DNA of 64,000 nucleotides from Eriocheir sinensis (GCF_024679095.1 NC_066534.1:17780163-17844162), one strand, 5' to 3'; counted from the first letter of the stretch, positions 22,295 through 34,500 are shown. The notes: generated by a model from the sequence alone, not told the origin. A program made the numbers and translations.

Positions 22295-22470
22295 TCTGAA
22301 AAGTGCGATTTCTGAAAAAAAGTTCATTTACTGAAAGAGTTCGATTTTTGAAAAGAGGTTTGATTTCGGGAAAGAGGAGTTTGATTTCTGAAGAAAAAAA
22401 AAGTTTGATTTCTGAAAAAGTTCGATTTCTGAAAAGTTCGATATCTGAAGAAAAAAAAGTACGATGCGAG
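22295..22470. repeat. Short minisatellite, 15-25 bp units
   Basis: About nine units of tttgatttctgaaaaag-type sequence vary in the length of their A-run. Frames on both strands are open and repetitive, so no gene is called. Confidence 0.88.
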
Positions 22471-22589
22471 TCTCCCAAATCCAGCAGGCGACAAGTGGAT
22501 CAGAGTCCGTCCCTCCCAGGCCACTGAGGGGCGAGTGTCTTTGTGGGTGAACGGGGCGATGGAGGGACAAGAGCATCGAAAGTTTCAGC

Positions 22590-22990
22590 AGCAGAAGGAG
22601 GAAGAGGAGAACAGTAATAAGGAAAACAGCAAAAATCACCACTCGGGCCAAAACCACAAGAATCGCCACCATCACCACTACTACCACTATCACCACCCAC
22701 CAGCAATGAAAGCAGCAATAATCATCACTCCGCCAAAACCCCAAGAATCATCACCATCATCTTAGCCACCCACCGACCAACAACGAAGAAAAGAGCAAAA
22801 ATCACCACTCGGCCCCAATCCTACCATCACCACTATCACCACCTAAGGAAAACAGCAACAATCACCACTAAACCACCATCATCACCACCCACTAACCTTC
22901 CTCCCCCCCCCCCCCTCTCACACACCGAACACCTCGTCCTCAACACCCACCCACCCACCCACACCCACACCCACCCACACACACACCATC
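22590..22990. repeat. CAC/CAT-rich degenerate repeat, poly-C, CCCA repeat
   Basis: Repeated words aatcaccactcggcc and atcaccactatcacc fill 22630-22890. A C-run of about 15 lies at 22902-22916, and CCCA repeats at 22945-22985. 22990-23350 is mixed, with nothing definite. Confidence 0.85.
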
Positions 22991-23354
22991 TGGCCGCGCC
23001 GATAACGGGTCTCCGCGGCCTCTGAAGCATTACGCGCCAATTGCAAGGAAGAAAAAAGAAAAAAAAGAGTCATCAGTGAGACAGAACATGACCCCATCAC
23101 ACCACATGACAACCCAACATACCGGCCCCCTCCATCCCCTCCTTCCCCCTCCTCCCCCACACCTTCCGAGACAGATGCGCGGTGCCTACAGGTGTCAGGT
23201 GTGTGTGTATGGCTCTGGAGATCCGGCACTCACTCGCTTCCTCCCTCGAGTGACGTCAGGGCGGAGAGAAACAGGAAATGCCAACGTGTGCAAAAGGGGA
23301 AGGAAAGGAAAGGTTCGTATCGTGCATGGCCGTGAACCACTGCACTGATATACC

Positions 23355-23541
23355 TCTTCCTTCTTGCGGGTCTGTCTGTCTATCTGTGTCTGTCTGTTTG
23401 GGTCTGTCTGTGTGTCTACCTATATGTTTCTATCTGTCTGTGTCTGTCTATCTGTCTGTATGTCTCTGTCCATTCCTATCTTTCTATCTACTTATGTGTC
23501 TGTCTATCTGTGTCTGTATCTGTCTATTCCCATCTCTACCT

Positions 23542-23607
<66 letters not shown>

Positions 23608-23621
23608 CACACACACACACG
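23355..23621. repeat. (TCTG)n and (CA)38
   Basis: Imperfect TCTG/TCTA repeats at 23364-23540 run into a long CA array at 23544-23621 with a single cg and a single gt interruption. Confidence 0.94.
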
Positions 23622-23694
23622 TACAGACACACAAAAGTATATATAAATAGTAGCATTCACAGACAGAAGTATAATCTTTTCATGCTGACTCACC

Positions 23695-23802
23695 ACCACC
23701 ACCACCACAATCACGGAACAAGACTAAGAGGAGGGGTGGGGGGGAGGAGGAGAGGGGAGGGGGAGGCAAAGAGACGAGGGGAGAGCAGTGAGGGGGGGGG
23801 GT

Positions 23803-23863
<61 letters not shown>
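23695..23863. repeat. CAC run, G-rich tract and (CA)28
   Basis: A CAC run at 23690-23708 and a G-rich stretch with GGGGAGG runs (23730-23803) precede the CA array at 23807-23863. Confidence 0.92.
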
Positions 23864-23865
<2 letters not shown>

Positions 23866-24345
23866 TAGACAGATGGATAGATATGTTTATTGACCACAGC
23901 TTACATAGAAATCTAAAACTAACTATAGATACAAAACACTCCTTACTAACAATTTCAAACTCACGGGACAAAACACACTGCAGTTCAAAAAGAAAATTAC
24001 AATTGCAACACAACAAACAATAAAATATAACCCCACTTTGTATAAACAGTTATTCACTCACACGACAGACATGAACAGGTCAGCAGGATTCTTTTTAGGA
24101 GCAGCGAGTAGCGGGCTTTTTTTTATTACTGTTTCCTTTTTTGTGTGCCCTTGAGCTGTCTCCTTTGTTGTAAAAAAAAAAATAAAAAATTGCGAGAGAT
24201 AAACATCGTTAATGATAAAAAAAGACAATAAACATTAAAATATAAAACTACTCTACATTTGTAATAGTAAACTCACTGGAAAAACAAACTACAGCCCCCA
24301 AAAATATATAATCGTAAGGAAGTAAACATCTTTAAAGAGAAAATT
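23864..24345 (-). mobile_element. Possible retroposon 3' end, split by family A
   Basis: On the minus strand an AATAAA signal (plus 23886-23891) is followed by an ATCT/TCTG tail at 23864-23885, as in some LINE 3' ends. The AT-rich body repeats words on both sides of the family A copy (plus: aaactaactatag, attaaaatataa). The assignment is inference from the poly(A) signal and tail. Confidence 0.3.
24085..24185 (-). mobile_element. Family A left-half copy
   Basis: Plus-strand reading: gattctttttaggagcagcg, agtagcgggctttttttt, gcccttgagctgtctccttt and then an A-run. It matches the reverse complement of the left half of the 11325 copy closely. Confidence 0.8.
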
Positions 24346-24350
24346 AAAAT

Positions 24351-24352
<2 letters not shown>

Positions 24353-24409
<57 letters not shown>
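24353..24409. repeat. (CA)28 microsatellite
   Basis: A perfect CA array. 24410-24540 is mixed, with a C-run near 24452. Confidence 0.97.
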
Positions 24410-24411
<2 letters not shown>

Positions 24412-24539
24412 CACCTTTGTCCCACCTGAGCTAATCCCCCTGCCCCCTTCACCCCCCCCTCCCTTCCAGAATAAAAGGGTAGACAGAGTACGGGAAACTT
24501 TAACACAGAGGGAAACGCCGAACAAACTTGTGCATTGTA

Positions 24540-25115
24540 ATATTTTTCGCCCTTTCCCTTCCTTCCCTGCCCTTACCTAACTCACCTTTCCTTCCCCGTC
24601 CATTTCTTTTCCTCTTTTTTTCCTCTGCTTTCCTTTCGCTTCCCTTCCTTTCTATTAATTTCCTACCCTTTCCCTTCCTCCCCTTCCTTTTTCCCTGCCC
24701 TGCCTTCCTTTTACCCTTCCTTGCCCTTCCTTCCCCTTCCCTTCCTTCACTTCCCTTTTCCCTTACCTCCCTTCCGTTTCCCCTGCTCTTTCCCCTTTCC
24801 TTGATTCTCTTTCCTTTCCCCTTCCCTTCCCTTCTCTTCCTTTCCTTTCCCCTTTCCTTTCCTTCCTTCTCTTCTTTTCCCCTTCCTTTATTTCCCATCT
24901 CTCTCCCTTTCCTTTCCCTGCCCTTTCTTCCCTCTCCCCTCCTGTGTCCTTCCTTACCTTTCCCCTCACCTTCCTCGCCATCCCTTTCTTTCTTCCTTTC
25001 CTTTAGTTTCCTTTCCCTCCCATTCACTATCTTCCCTTCCATACTTTTCCTCTTATCTTCCATATTCTTCTTTTCCCCTTCCCTTCCCCTCCCTTCCTTC
25101 CCTCCCCTTCGTTGG
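24540..25115. repeat. 580-base pyrimidine tract
   Basis: The plus strand is almost exclusively C and T, built from ccttcc, ctttcc and ccttccc words with no fixed period. The 286-residue plus frame and 234-residue minus frame over it are composition artefacts. Such mirror-like homopurine/homopyrimidine DNA can form triplex structures. Confidence 0.92.
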
Positions 25116-25231
25116 TCCGAGGGCGAGGTCGACGCGGGGACACTCGAGGACGAAGGAAAGAGTCCCCCTCGAACCGCCCCCCCACCACTACCACACACTG
25201 TCACCGAGGCCCAGCGATCCAGGTTCCAGAA

Positions 25232-25338
<107 letters not shown>

Positions 25339-25389
25339 TCGGGATAAAAATCAATATAGGAAGCCCACACCCTGTCTGGCTCTGGTGAC

Positions 25390-25788
25390 TGCAGTGGTGG
25401 GCGGCGTGGAGCGTGGGCGGCCGTGGTGATGGCGGAGGTGGGCGGTGGGTGGTGGTGGTGGTGAAGGGGTGAGGAGGTGGAGAAGGATGGGGGAATAGGT
25501 CTGGAGGTGGAGGTTGGGATAAAGGGGTGGTGGTGTTAGTGGTGGTGGTCTGGAAGGAAAGGGTTGAGTGAAGTGGTGGTGATGGTGGTGGTGGTGATGG
25601 TGGTGATGGTGGTGGTGGTGGTGAAAAGAGGGTATAGGAAGCAAAGGGTCATTTGTGGAGAGGGAAATGGTGATGGATATGGAAAGGATGGTTATGGAAG
25701 GGTAAAGGGTGGTGGTGGTGGTGGTGGTGGTGGTGGTTTGGGGGAGAGTAAGTTAGAGTGCAGTGGAAGGGGAGAGTGTGAAAATGGC

Positions 25789-25844
<56 letters not shown>

Positions 25845-26460
25845 AGATGAATGCATTGTCTTTATAAAGGCTAAAGATAATTGGTGGAAAGGTTGATGAT
25901 AGTGATGAAAGGGATGAAAAGTGGTGATGATAGGGACGGAGGAGGAGGAGGAGGAGGAAAACTGTGACAAAGGTGAGGAAAATCGCAGTGATCAGGAAAG
26001 AGAATGGGAGAGGGGTAGGAGGAGGAGGAGGAGGAGGACAGGGTGTGGAGGAAGGGGTGAGGGTGAAGGGGTGAGGGGGTGAAGGGGGGAGGGGGGAGGA
26101 GTGACCATCAATAAAGTGAAGCGGATCTTTGGAAGGTTCAATACGACGGTAATTATGAGAAAAAGAAGATAATAGGCAACGTATGAGAGAGAGAGAGAGA
26201 GAGAGAGGGATGAGGAGGAGGGAGGGGGAAGATGGCGACAGACGCACTTCCCTAGAGGAGGAGGAGGAGGAGGAGGAGGGGGAAAAAGAGGAGGGGAAGG
26301 AAGAAAAGGGAGGAAGAGCAGGAGCAGACGCGGGAGGAGAGCAAGCAAGGGGGGAGGAAGGGAAGAAGGAAGAGGGGAAGGAGGGGAGGGAGGGGAGAGA
26401 AATAAAGGGGGGAGGGGGGAGGGGGTCGAGTAGCTTCAGCAGGGGATAAGATGATTGTGG
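25390..26460. repeat. TGG/GGT, AGT and GGA domain
   Basis: TGG/GGT repeats fill 25390-25640 and 25705-25740. (AGT)n lies at 25788-25840. GGA-rich purine sequence runs from 25935 to about 26440, with (GA)n at 26185-26208. No gene is seen. Confidence 0.92.
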
Positions 26461-26529
26461 GGGGGTGGCTGCATGCTCCCCTCTCCTCCCCCCCGTCACC
26501 TACAGCAAGGTGTGAAGATCATTAGCTAA

Positions 26530-26683
26530 CCTCACCTCGCCCCACACTTCACCTCATTTCTTCTCATCTCATCTCATCTCGCCTCCCCTCACCTCACTTA
26601 ATCACTGTCCATTGTACAATTATGATAGTGTGGCTGAATTATAACTGGCCACTTTGAAAACTATGCAGATTCCACACACACTC

Positions 26684-26760
<77 letters not shown>

Positions 26761-26827
26761 GAAAATTTATACTCTTTTTATTCTTAGTCGAAGTAGAAAA
26801 TCTCTTCCCGCTTCAAGTTGATAAAAA

Positions 26828-26887
<60 letters not shown>

Positions 26888-26919
26888 CGGCGAGCTTTAG
26901 TCTGTGCAAATACTGCATA

Positions 26920-26967
<48 letters not shown>
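26530..26967. repeat. CTCAT, (TC)n, (TG)n and (GA)n cluster
   Basis: ctcatctcatctcatctc near 26560-26580, (TC)36 at 26687-26758, (TG)27 at 26831-26886 and (GA)22 at 26922-26967. Confidence 0.95.
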
Positions 26968-26969
<2 letters not shown>

Positions 26970-27059
26970 GTCAAGTATTGATCGTGGGGTATAGCGTTGC
27001 TCGCCACCAGTAGTCTGCTTCCCTCTGGTCGCCCTAGAAATATTCATGACAGAATCGAT

Positions 27060-27328
27060 AGCGTGCATACTGTGATATCCGCGAGCCTGCCGCCCGACCC
27101 GCCGCCGCCGCCGCGCCCAGCAGCCTCAGCCACGCTCGCTGCGCTCCCTGGGCGGCGCGGCGCGGGGGGAGGGCGGCGGCGGCGGCGACTGGGCGATCAA
27201 ATAAGTGCAAGTGAGCGTCTGGCCTGAACCCACGGGCTGTGTGGTGGTCCCGGCACTCACGCCCCAGTGTCTCCCCGGCAACACACACACACACACACAC
27301 ACGTATACGTACGCATACACACGCTCGT

Positions 27329-27375
<47 letters not shown>

Positions 27376-28140
27376 CGTACGCACACGGGCACTACTGATG
27401 GGGATCGATCGCCGTAGAGAGCACAAAAGGTGAAAAATGGTAATTGTAAGCGAGTCAACAGCTTCAATAGCCTTAACAGCCTTAACAGCAGGAACAGCAG
27501 CGTCGGGAGAGCGAGATATTACTGCTATTACGTTGGGGGCAGCACGAGCGGCGCCTACAGTAGCTGACGGAGCCGGCGTGAGGCCCGCGACGTCCTGGCC
27601 AGGTATCGCCAGCGCCACTTTAAAAATAGACTGTGCGAGGGGACGGACAACCCGTCTACCTCCGCCAGACGGGGCACGGCGGCGGTGAGCGGCGGCGCGG
27701 CACACTGGCTTGTCTCGGAGTGTTCTTGGTGGCTGTGAACGTGAACAGCGGCCGGAAAACTGCTCTCATGATGATTCTTGGGCTGGCGGCGAGGCGGGGA
27801 CTGGGATGCAGAGGGCGGGAGGGTAGGGGCGGGAGGAGTCTGAGGACAGCGTTGGCCGCGTACTCTGAGGGCCGAGCGGGGGGTAATGAATACTAAAGTG
27901 GAGCTGCGGGTGGCGAGGGTGAGGCGGGAGAGCACGGTACATGGCTCTAGCCTCACAATACTCACTGCTACCCTCCCCCCACCTCCCTCACCCCTCCTGG
28001 CGGCGAGAACGACATGCTCCCCCTCCTGCCGCCCCTCCTGCTCGCCACACCACACCACACGCCACAGGGCACGCCTTGTTGCAACCCTTCGCTGGCGTGC
28101 GGCGTCGCGGAGTGAAGATGGAAGGGCGGGCGGTGGTTGG
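27060..28140. promoter_or_regulatory. CpG-rich region around CA arrays
   Basis: 27075-27250 and 27540-28130 are rich in C, G and CpG (gccgccgccgccgcgccc, ggcgcggcgcgggggg, gagccggcgtgaggcccg). They are separated by CA arrays at 27282-27302 and 27330-27372. Frames are open on both strands because of composition. A promoter or first exon is possible, but no start, splice pattern or core promoter is convincing. Confidence 0.25.
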
Positions 28141-28144
28141 CGGT

Positions 28145-28980
28145 GGTGGTTGTGGTGGTGGTGGTGATTGATAGTTTTCTGTTGTTATTGTTACTACTAC
28201 TACTACTACTATTACTACTATTGTTGTTGTTGTTGTTGTTTTATTGTCCTTCCTGCTGTCACGACTGATCTTGTTGTTGGTTACTATGGCTCTGATGGTG
28301 ATGATAGTGGTGGTGGTGGTGGTGATGATGGAAGTGGTGATGATACAGTCTGGCGGTAATAGTGTAGAACTGGGTGTTGTTGCAGTGGTGGTGGTGGTGG
28401 TGGTGGTGATGATATTGATAATGATACTGTTTGGGCGTCAATGCAGTGGTGTGGTGGTTTGAGGGTTCTTGCGATGCGGTTGTGGTGGTGATGATGATGA
28501 TGGTGATGATACTGTCAGGTAGAAATGGTTATCAATGTCTGTTGTTGCAGTATGGTGGTGGTGGTGGAGGTGGTAGTGGTGGGTGGTGCGTGCCCCGTGG
28601 TGATGACGGTGGCGGCGGCAGCAGCGGTGATACGGTCTGTCAGTCTGGGATTGGTGGTGGTGATGGTGATGAATGCGGTGATGGTGTGGTGGTGGTGGTG
28701 GTGGTGACGGTGGGATACATGCTTGTTGTTGGCGGTGTGACAGTGGTGATGAGTGTGATGGCTATGTGGTGATTATGGTGTTGGTGGTGGTGATGGTGGT
28801 GGTGTAGTGGTGATGATGAAGATTGTGATGTCTGGTTTGTGATAGTTGTTGTTGCTGTTATTATTGGTGGTGGTGGTGGTGGTGTTGACGATGATGATGG
28901 TGGTGGTGGTGGTGATGGTGGTGGTGTTGAAGATGATGGTGGTGGTGGTGGTGGTGATAGTATCTCTTGCAACAGTAGAT
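28145..28980. repeat. TGG/TGA/TAC/TTG trinucleotide domain
   Basis: About 830 bases of tggtggtgatgatgg-type sequence include a TAC/TTG block at 28190-28240. Poly-Val and poly-His frames are artefacts. Confidence 0.93.
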
Positions 28981-29065
28981 GAAGACTCAGACAAACAGAT
29001 ATAAACAGACAGACAGACAGAAACGGAGGCAGTTATGCAGACAAATAGATTCCCTCACTCAACCA

Positions 29066-29074
29066 TACTACTAT

Positions 29075-29116
<42 letters not shown>

Positions 29117-29230
29117 CACTACTACTACTACTACTACTACCACAAATGAAAATAATGATAATAGCAATAATAATAATAATAAGCATCTGTATTCCCAAGA
29201 GAGTTTTGAAAATTTATAGTACTGCAATTG

Positions 29231-29265
<35 letters not shown>
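29066..29265. repeat. (ACT)n, AAT and (TG)n
   Basis: (CTA)n at 29066-29141 with two ccact interruptions, aataataataataa at 29166-29182 and (TG)15 at 29236-29265. Confidence 0.95.
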
Positions 29266-29349
29266 CGTGCGGGGCGGCCATCAGTAAGGTAAGTGGGTAC
29301 GTGTACACATTCTTGCCAAGGTGACTGGGTTACGCTGCGCTTGTAAACT

Positions 29350-29350
29350 A

Positions 29351-29402
<52 letters not shown>

Positions 29403-29670
29403 CCCTTTTCCCCTTCACCATCGCTAACATTAAGGAAAACCAGCTTAATCGTCTCTTCCTTTCTCCTTTCCTTCTTTCTCTACACACGGAACTATATGCT
29501 CTCGGGCTTTAATATAATGCTAATCCCCCCCTCCCCCCTTTCCCCCCCCCCACGCACTAATCCTTCTGTGAGCGGTGGGTGAGAGGGTGAGATCAGGACC
29601 CGAGAGAGTTGGACCCTTATGCCACAATCCTCTATCTCCTCTTGCATCCATCTCTCAACCCTTTCCTTCT

Positions 29671-29702
<32 letters not shown>
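29350..29702. repeat. Poly-C, (TC)n and C-rich patches
   Basis: C10 at 29350-29360 runs into (TC)20 at 29360-29399. C-runs recur near 29525-29560, with short CT and CA arrays at 29668-29702. Confidence 0.92.
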
Positions 29703-29703
<1 letters not shown>

Positions 29704-29749
29704 TGATGAACCCAAGCCATCTCTTCTCTTCCTACCATCCCAGTACACA

Positions 29750-30050
29750 CATAAGACTTCAATACTATGTTAACGTTACTATATAAGGATTTAGTTGTGT
29801 ACCGTAAGCTTTTGTAACAGTATTTGCAAGTTTACTCGCTCGGTCTTCAGGAAAGGCCTCTTCTCTTATCCTGCATTGTCTCTCGTGCTTAGATATTTGT
29901 CTCCTTACGTTACCTTGAGATATTATTAATTTGTTTGTATTTGTTTCCATGGATGTTGTTTTCTTACCGAGGCGGGGTTGAAGTAAGGTTTGATATGTAT
30001 GTGTTTCATTTTAAGTGTTTCTTATATTTCCTCCTTTCTCTGCCTCTTCT
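29750..30050. other. Mixed AT-rich sequence
   Basis: Non-repetitive sequence. A 61-residue minus frame (29765-29950) has ordinary amino-acid composition, but no identifiable family and no firm splice sites. It is discussed as a finding and not called as a gene. Confidence 0.3.
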
Positions 30051-30054
30051 TCCT

Positions 30055-30215
30055 CCTCCTCAAATTTGTATGATCTAAATGCTTCTATTATCCTGCTCTA
30101 TAGTACTTGATTATTTCCTCATCATTTCTACTGCTCCTGCTCTCCTGGTAATTCTGTTTCTCTTCCTCCTCCACCACCTGCACCTCCTCTTTTTAGGCAA
30201 TTTAATACTCATCCT

Positions 30216-30265
<50 letters not shown>

Positions 30266-30420
30266 GTTCCCATTCCACCACCTACACCTCCTCCTCCTGA
30301 TTCACTCCATCCCCTTCTTCCACCAATCCTCATCTCTCTCTCTCCTACTCGTACTTCCCCTGCTCCTCCTGCTCCTGCTCCTCCTCCTCCTCATCACTAC
30401 AGCTGCTCCATTAAAGCGCC
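30055..30420. repeat. Pyrimidine-rich tract with (CTA)17
   Basis: CCTCCT/CTTCT-rich sequence surrounds (CTA)n at 30215-30265. 30420-30690 is C-rich mixed sequence with nothing definite. Confidence 0.9.
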
Positions 30421-30689
30421 GGGCGGGGTGAGTGACTGAGTGCCCGTGTTTTCTCACTTGAGGCAATCCCTTCTTCGGGGCCGAGAGGGATACGAGCAAA
30501 TCCGCCGCCCCTCTACTTCTGTCTCTCTCCCTCCCGACCCGCTCCTGCTGCCCTCCCTGCCCGCCGTCCCCTCTCTGCCAGTATACCCCAGTCCCCTTCT
30601 GCCCATGCCCAGGGTTCACCTACTTACTCGTACTACTCCCTCCCTCCCTCTCGCCCGGGTTCTGGGTTCACTCTGAGTACGCCATTCCC

Positions 30690-31263
<574 letters not shown>

Positions 31264-31289
31264 GTTACATAGGGTACACATTTGACTAG

Positions 31290-31790
31290 TACAGTAATTC
31301 ACCCAGCTGTCCCTTCCCCCTTACCCTGTTCCCCCTTCCTTCCTACCCCTGCCACTGCCCCTTTCCTCACTCCCCCTCCTCTCCAACCCCTCCCTTCCCC
31401 CCTTTCCTTTGCCTCTTAGCGTCGCCTCAAGCCCTTTTTAGTACTGAATTCTACGTTCCTTTCCATCATTGTGCAAATCGTTGACTCGCATTCCATCCAT
31501 GACACACTAGGGACTAAAACTATGAAAATGACCTAGTTCCTCCTCATAATTTGGAGTTCCAGCAGAAGGCTTTAATTATTATTTTCTATCTTAACTTTTC
31601 TTCTGTCTCAAAGTTCCGTCTATAAACCAATCTTTTGTATCTTAAGCTTATCTATCTCAAAGCTCTATCAATCTACTTATCTTCTCTATCTCAAACTTTT
31701 CTGTATCAAAGTTTTACCTAATATCTTTTCGATCTCAAATTCTTCTTCTACATTAAAGTTCACAGCATGCCGTTTCGTCTTTTTCCTTCG
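31290..31790. repeat. C-rich then TATCTCAAA-type degenerate repeat
   Basis: 31300-31430 is C-rich. From about 31580 to 31770 the words tatctcaaagt and atctcaaattct recur every 25-40 bases. No gene is seen. Confidence 0.5.
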
Positions 31791-31794
31791 CCTT

Positions 31795-32330
31795 TTGTTG
31801 AACTTTTACATTTGGAAACAGAGTCGTCATGTTTTTTTCTTCAATTCAAGCCCATTTCTTTGTTTTCCGACTTCCTAGTGCAAGAGCTAACCAGAACCTT
31901 CACTCTTTCATCCCTCTTAATCTTTCTCCTTCTTCGTCTGTATTTCCTCCTTCCTAAACATAAAAATTTGGAAACAGAGTTGGAATGTTTTTTTTTCCAT
32001 ACTCAAGCCCATTCATTTCTTTGCTTCCCAACTTCCTAATGCAAGAGTTAACCAGTGCCTTCATTTTTTCATCCCTCTTAATCTTTCTCCTTCGTCTGGT
32101 TTTCCTCCTTCCTACACTTAAAATATGGAAACAGACTTGGAATGTCTTTTCTTTTTCCTACGCAAGCCTATTCATTTCTTTGCTTTCCAACTTCCTAATG
32201 CAAGAGTTAACCAGTGCCTTCAATCTTTCATCCCTCTTAATCGTTCTCCATCTTCGTCTGTATTCCCTCCTTCCTATGGCTTAAACTCTTTCAAAAGGGG
32301 AGTATCAAGACACCTCTCTAACCAAAAGTG
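31795..32330 (-). mobile_element. Family A 3' part, ~160-bp tandem copies
   Basis: Three units are aligned on ttcctaatgcaagagttaac at 31872 (variant), 32033 and 32192, spaced 161 and 159. The right edge (32286-32310) reads, on minus, ggtgtcttgatactcccctt, which continues the end seen in family A copies at 11470 and 43660. I therefore read the block as the normally adjacent 3' part of family A, internally multiplied. Frames of 90-99 codons on plus are not conserved between units. Confidence 0.65.
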
Positions 32331-32419
32331 AAATAACCCTTAAATATTATAACTGGATTTAACACTCCAATAAGCAGGTCTAGTTACGAGGGAGATTTAG
32401 GCGTCTTAGTGGGCTACTC

Positions 32420-32782
32420 TCTCTCTCTCTCTCTTGAACCGTTTCGCAGAACCCATGAAATAAAATTAAGAGCAATTACGAAAACTGGAGCTGATAATGA
32501 CGTTAATGATGCCGTGAGAGGCTTGAACGGAGAAGAAGGAGGCGAAGAAGAAGAAGAAGAAGAAGAAGAAGAAGAAGAAGAAGAAGAAGAAGGGAAAGAA
32601 GAAAAAGAAGGGAAAGAAGAAAAAGAAGAATATAAGGATGAGGATGAAAGAAAAAAAATTATCACGATGATGAAAACAAGAAAAAGAAAAAAAGAAAAGG
32701 AAATGAAGAAAAAAGAAAAAAGATGAAGAAAAAAAGATGATGGTAATAATGATGAGAAAAATAAGAGACGAGAAAGGAGAAT

Positions 32783-32834
<52 letters not shown>
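32420..32834. repeat. (CT)n, GAA-rich tract and (GA)25
   Basis: A short CT array at 32418-32434, GAA repeats at about 32536-32630, A/G-rich sequence and then (GA)n at 32785-32834. Confidence 0.93.
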
Positions 32835-32837
<3 letters not shown>

Positions 32838-32974
32838 GTCACCCAGATAAGAGTTTCAGCTTATCTCACACGCTAACGGTGAGAACCAACAACATCCGTC
32901 AGCAGATACGAAGAAAACACAATGAAATGAAGCCTGACTCCCCCTCCTTGACGCCTCCCTCAGACATGCAGCCA

Positions 32975-33420
32975 GAGTGATAGACAGACATATAGATTTA
33001 CAGATACATGGATATACAGATGGATGAATAGAAATAGATATAGATAGGTTTACAAGGGAACAAATACATATATAGACAGAAAGAGATATAGCCAGGTACA
33101 TTTACATATACAAACACTGATGGAAAGAGATATACATGGATAAGTTTACTGATCAAACATTAGAATTCTCATAGCGTAGCGAATCACGACACTAAAATAA
33201 CAACGTAACAAATATTAAAATAACATATATGAAAATGATAAAATAGTATATATTAAAGTGAAAGGAATAACAAGACAAGAATAAGTTAAAAAAAATAATA
33301 AAACAGTGCAGGAGGATGGAAGAGCTATCTAAATTCGACTTCCGTTAGATAATCTCGTTAAATATGGGGCTTTACTGAACAAGGAAAAACAGGTTCCATA
33401 TAACAAAAAATAAATAATCA
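32975..33420. repeat. Degenerate GATA-like repeat and AT-rich sequence
   Basis: agatacatggatatacagatg-like words fill about 32980-33140. The rest is AT-rich without a recognised feature. Confidence 0.6.
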
Positions 33421-33424
33421 GTTT

Positions 33425-33604
33425 TCAGATAGAACATAAGAACATACGAACGTGGGAGTCTGCAAGAGGCCGGTAGACCTGTACTAGGCAGCTCCTTTGA
33501 ACCTAAGCTCCCGTGAATCTAACTCCACCTAATATCACTGTTCATGAATTTATCTAATCTATTTTTTAATGTCTCGTATTAAGAATTCCAAAGGCCACAA
33601 ATGA
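33425..33604 (-). mobile_element. LINE 3' end, second family
   Basis: The minus strand encodes TLKNRLDKFMNSDIRWS and then a stop. The same KRRLDKFM-type ending is found at 57.6 kb, and a related one at 8.2 kb. The downstream (plus-strand left) sequence with gaacataagaacatacgaac and tctgcaagaggccggtagac is shared with 57593-57660. Upstream coding sequence is missing because a family B element begins at about 33605. It is a heavily truncated retrotransposon tail. Confidence 0.7.
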
Positions 33605-33788
33605 GGTTGTTCGGGTTCTCTTGAGTGTATTTAACATTCATGGTGCAGAGGCCTTGTCAGCCTATCATTAGGGTCACAAAACTACCAAAAGCAACACCGA
33701 CACAACCTCAACGAAATCCTTACCAAATGTGGGCATATTTAAGGGTCAGATTCTTAAACATTTCGGGCCCAAGCAGACCTATTTGTTA
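33605..33788 (+). mobile_element. Family B copy, left arm of inverted pair
   Basis: Plus-strand landmarks: cgggttctcttgagtg, attcatggtgcagagg, agggtcacaaaactacc. The right end is gattcttaaacatttcgggc. It faces a minus-strand copy immediately to its right. Confidence 0.7.
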
Positions 33789-34200
33789 AGACTTTCATAA
33801 GAGTTTGCGGTCATTTCCAGGGGTAGTTTTTATGACCTTGGTGGTAGCTTGACCATTCTTCTGTACCATGAACCTAAAATATCACTCATTAGAACCCGAC
33901 CGATCTTCTTTTTGGCCTTTAAAATTAGTTGATCAGAGGTGGAAGCGTCTAACAATTATTGGGTGGTAGCTTGACCATTCTTCTGTATCGTGAACCTAAA
34001 ACAGCACTCATTAGAACCCGACTGAACTTTTTGGCCTTTAAAATTAGTTGATGTGAGAGGTGGAAGCGTCTAACAATATTGGGCGGTAGCTTGACCATTC
34101 TTCTGTACCATGAACCTGAAATATCACTCATTAGAACCCGACTGATCTTTTTGGCCTTTATAAATACTTGATATGAGAGGCGGAAAGGTCTAATTATGCC
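33789..34200 (-). mobile_element. Family B, three tandem minus-strand copies
   Basis: The string gtagcttgaccattcttctg occurs at about 33843, 33966 and 34087, roughly 122 bases apart. Each is followed by tgaacctaaaa, attagaacccgac and ctttttggcctttaaaa. The first copy keeps extra right-end sequence, and the second and third are shortened units. Confidence 0.78.
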
Positions 34201-34500
34201 GACCTAACCTGCGACATGTCTGAGAATATGGAGTTATTATGGACCTTAGTGCGTGTGTATAGTCAGACAAAGACGAAGGCGGCCCGAATGCATGTTATAT
34301 AAGGAACACGTTGGCGCACCTATCGCCGCGCCGTGAAAAAGAGGTTGACATGGTGCAGTGTAATCCTAGCGCCCCGGCTGGCTTATCTAATCACGGCTTA
34401 ACTGTGTCGAGGCTTCTGTGTGTTGGCTCCTGCTGGGGTGGTGGTGAGGGGGGGCGAGGTGAGGGGTGTTCGGGGAAAGCCTCACTCACTCACTGCGCTG
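34200..34500. other. Mixed sequence, nothing definite
   Basis: Non-repetitive apart from a G-rich patch at 34438-34470. A 75-residue plus frame has no recognisable features. Confidence 0.3.
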
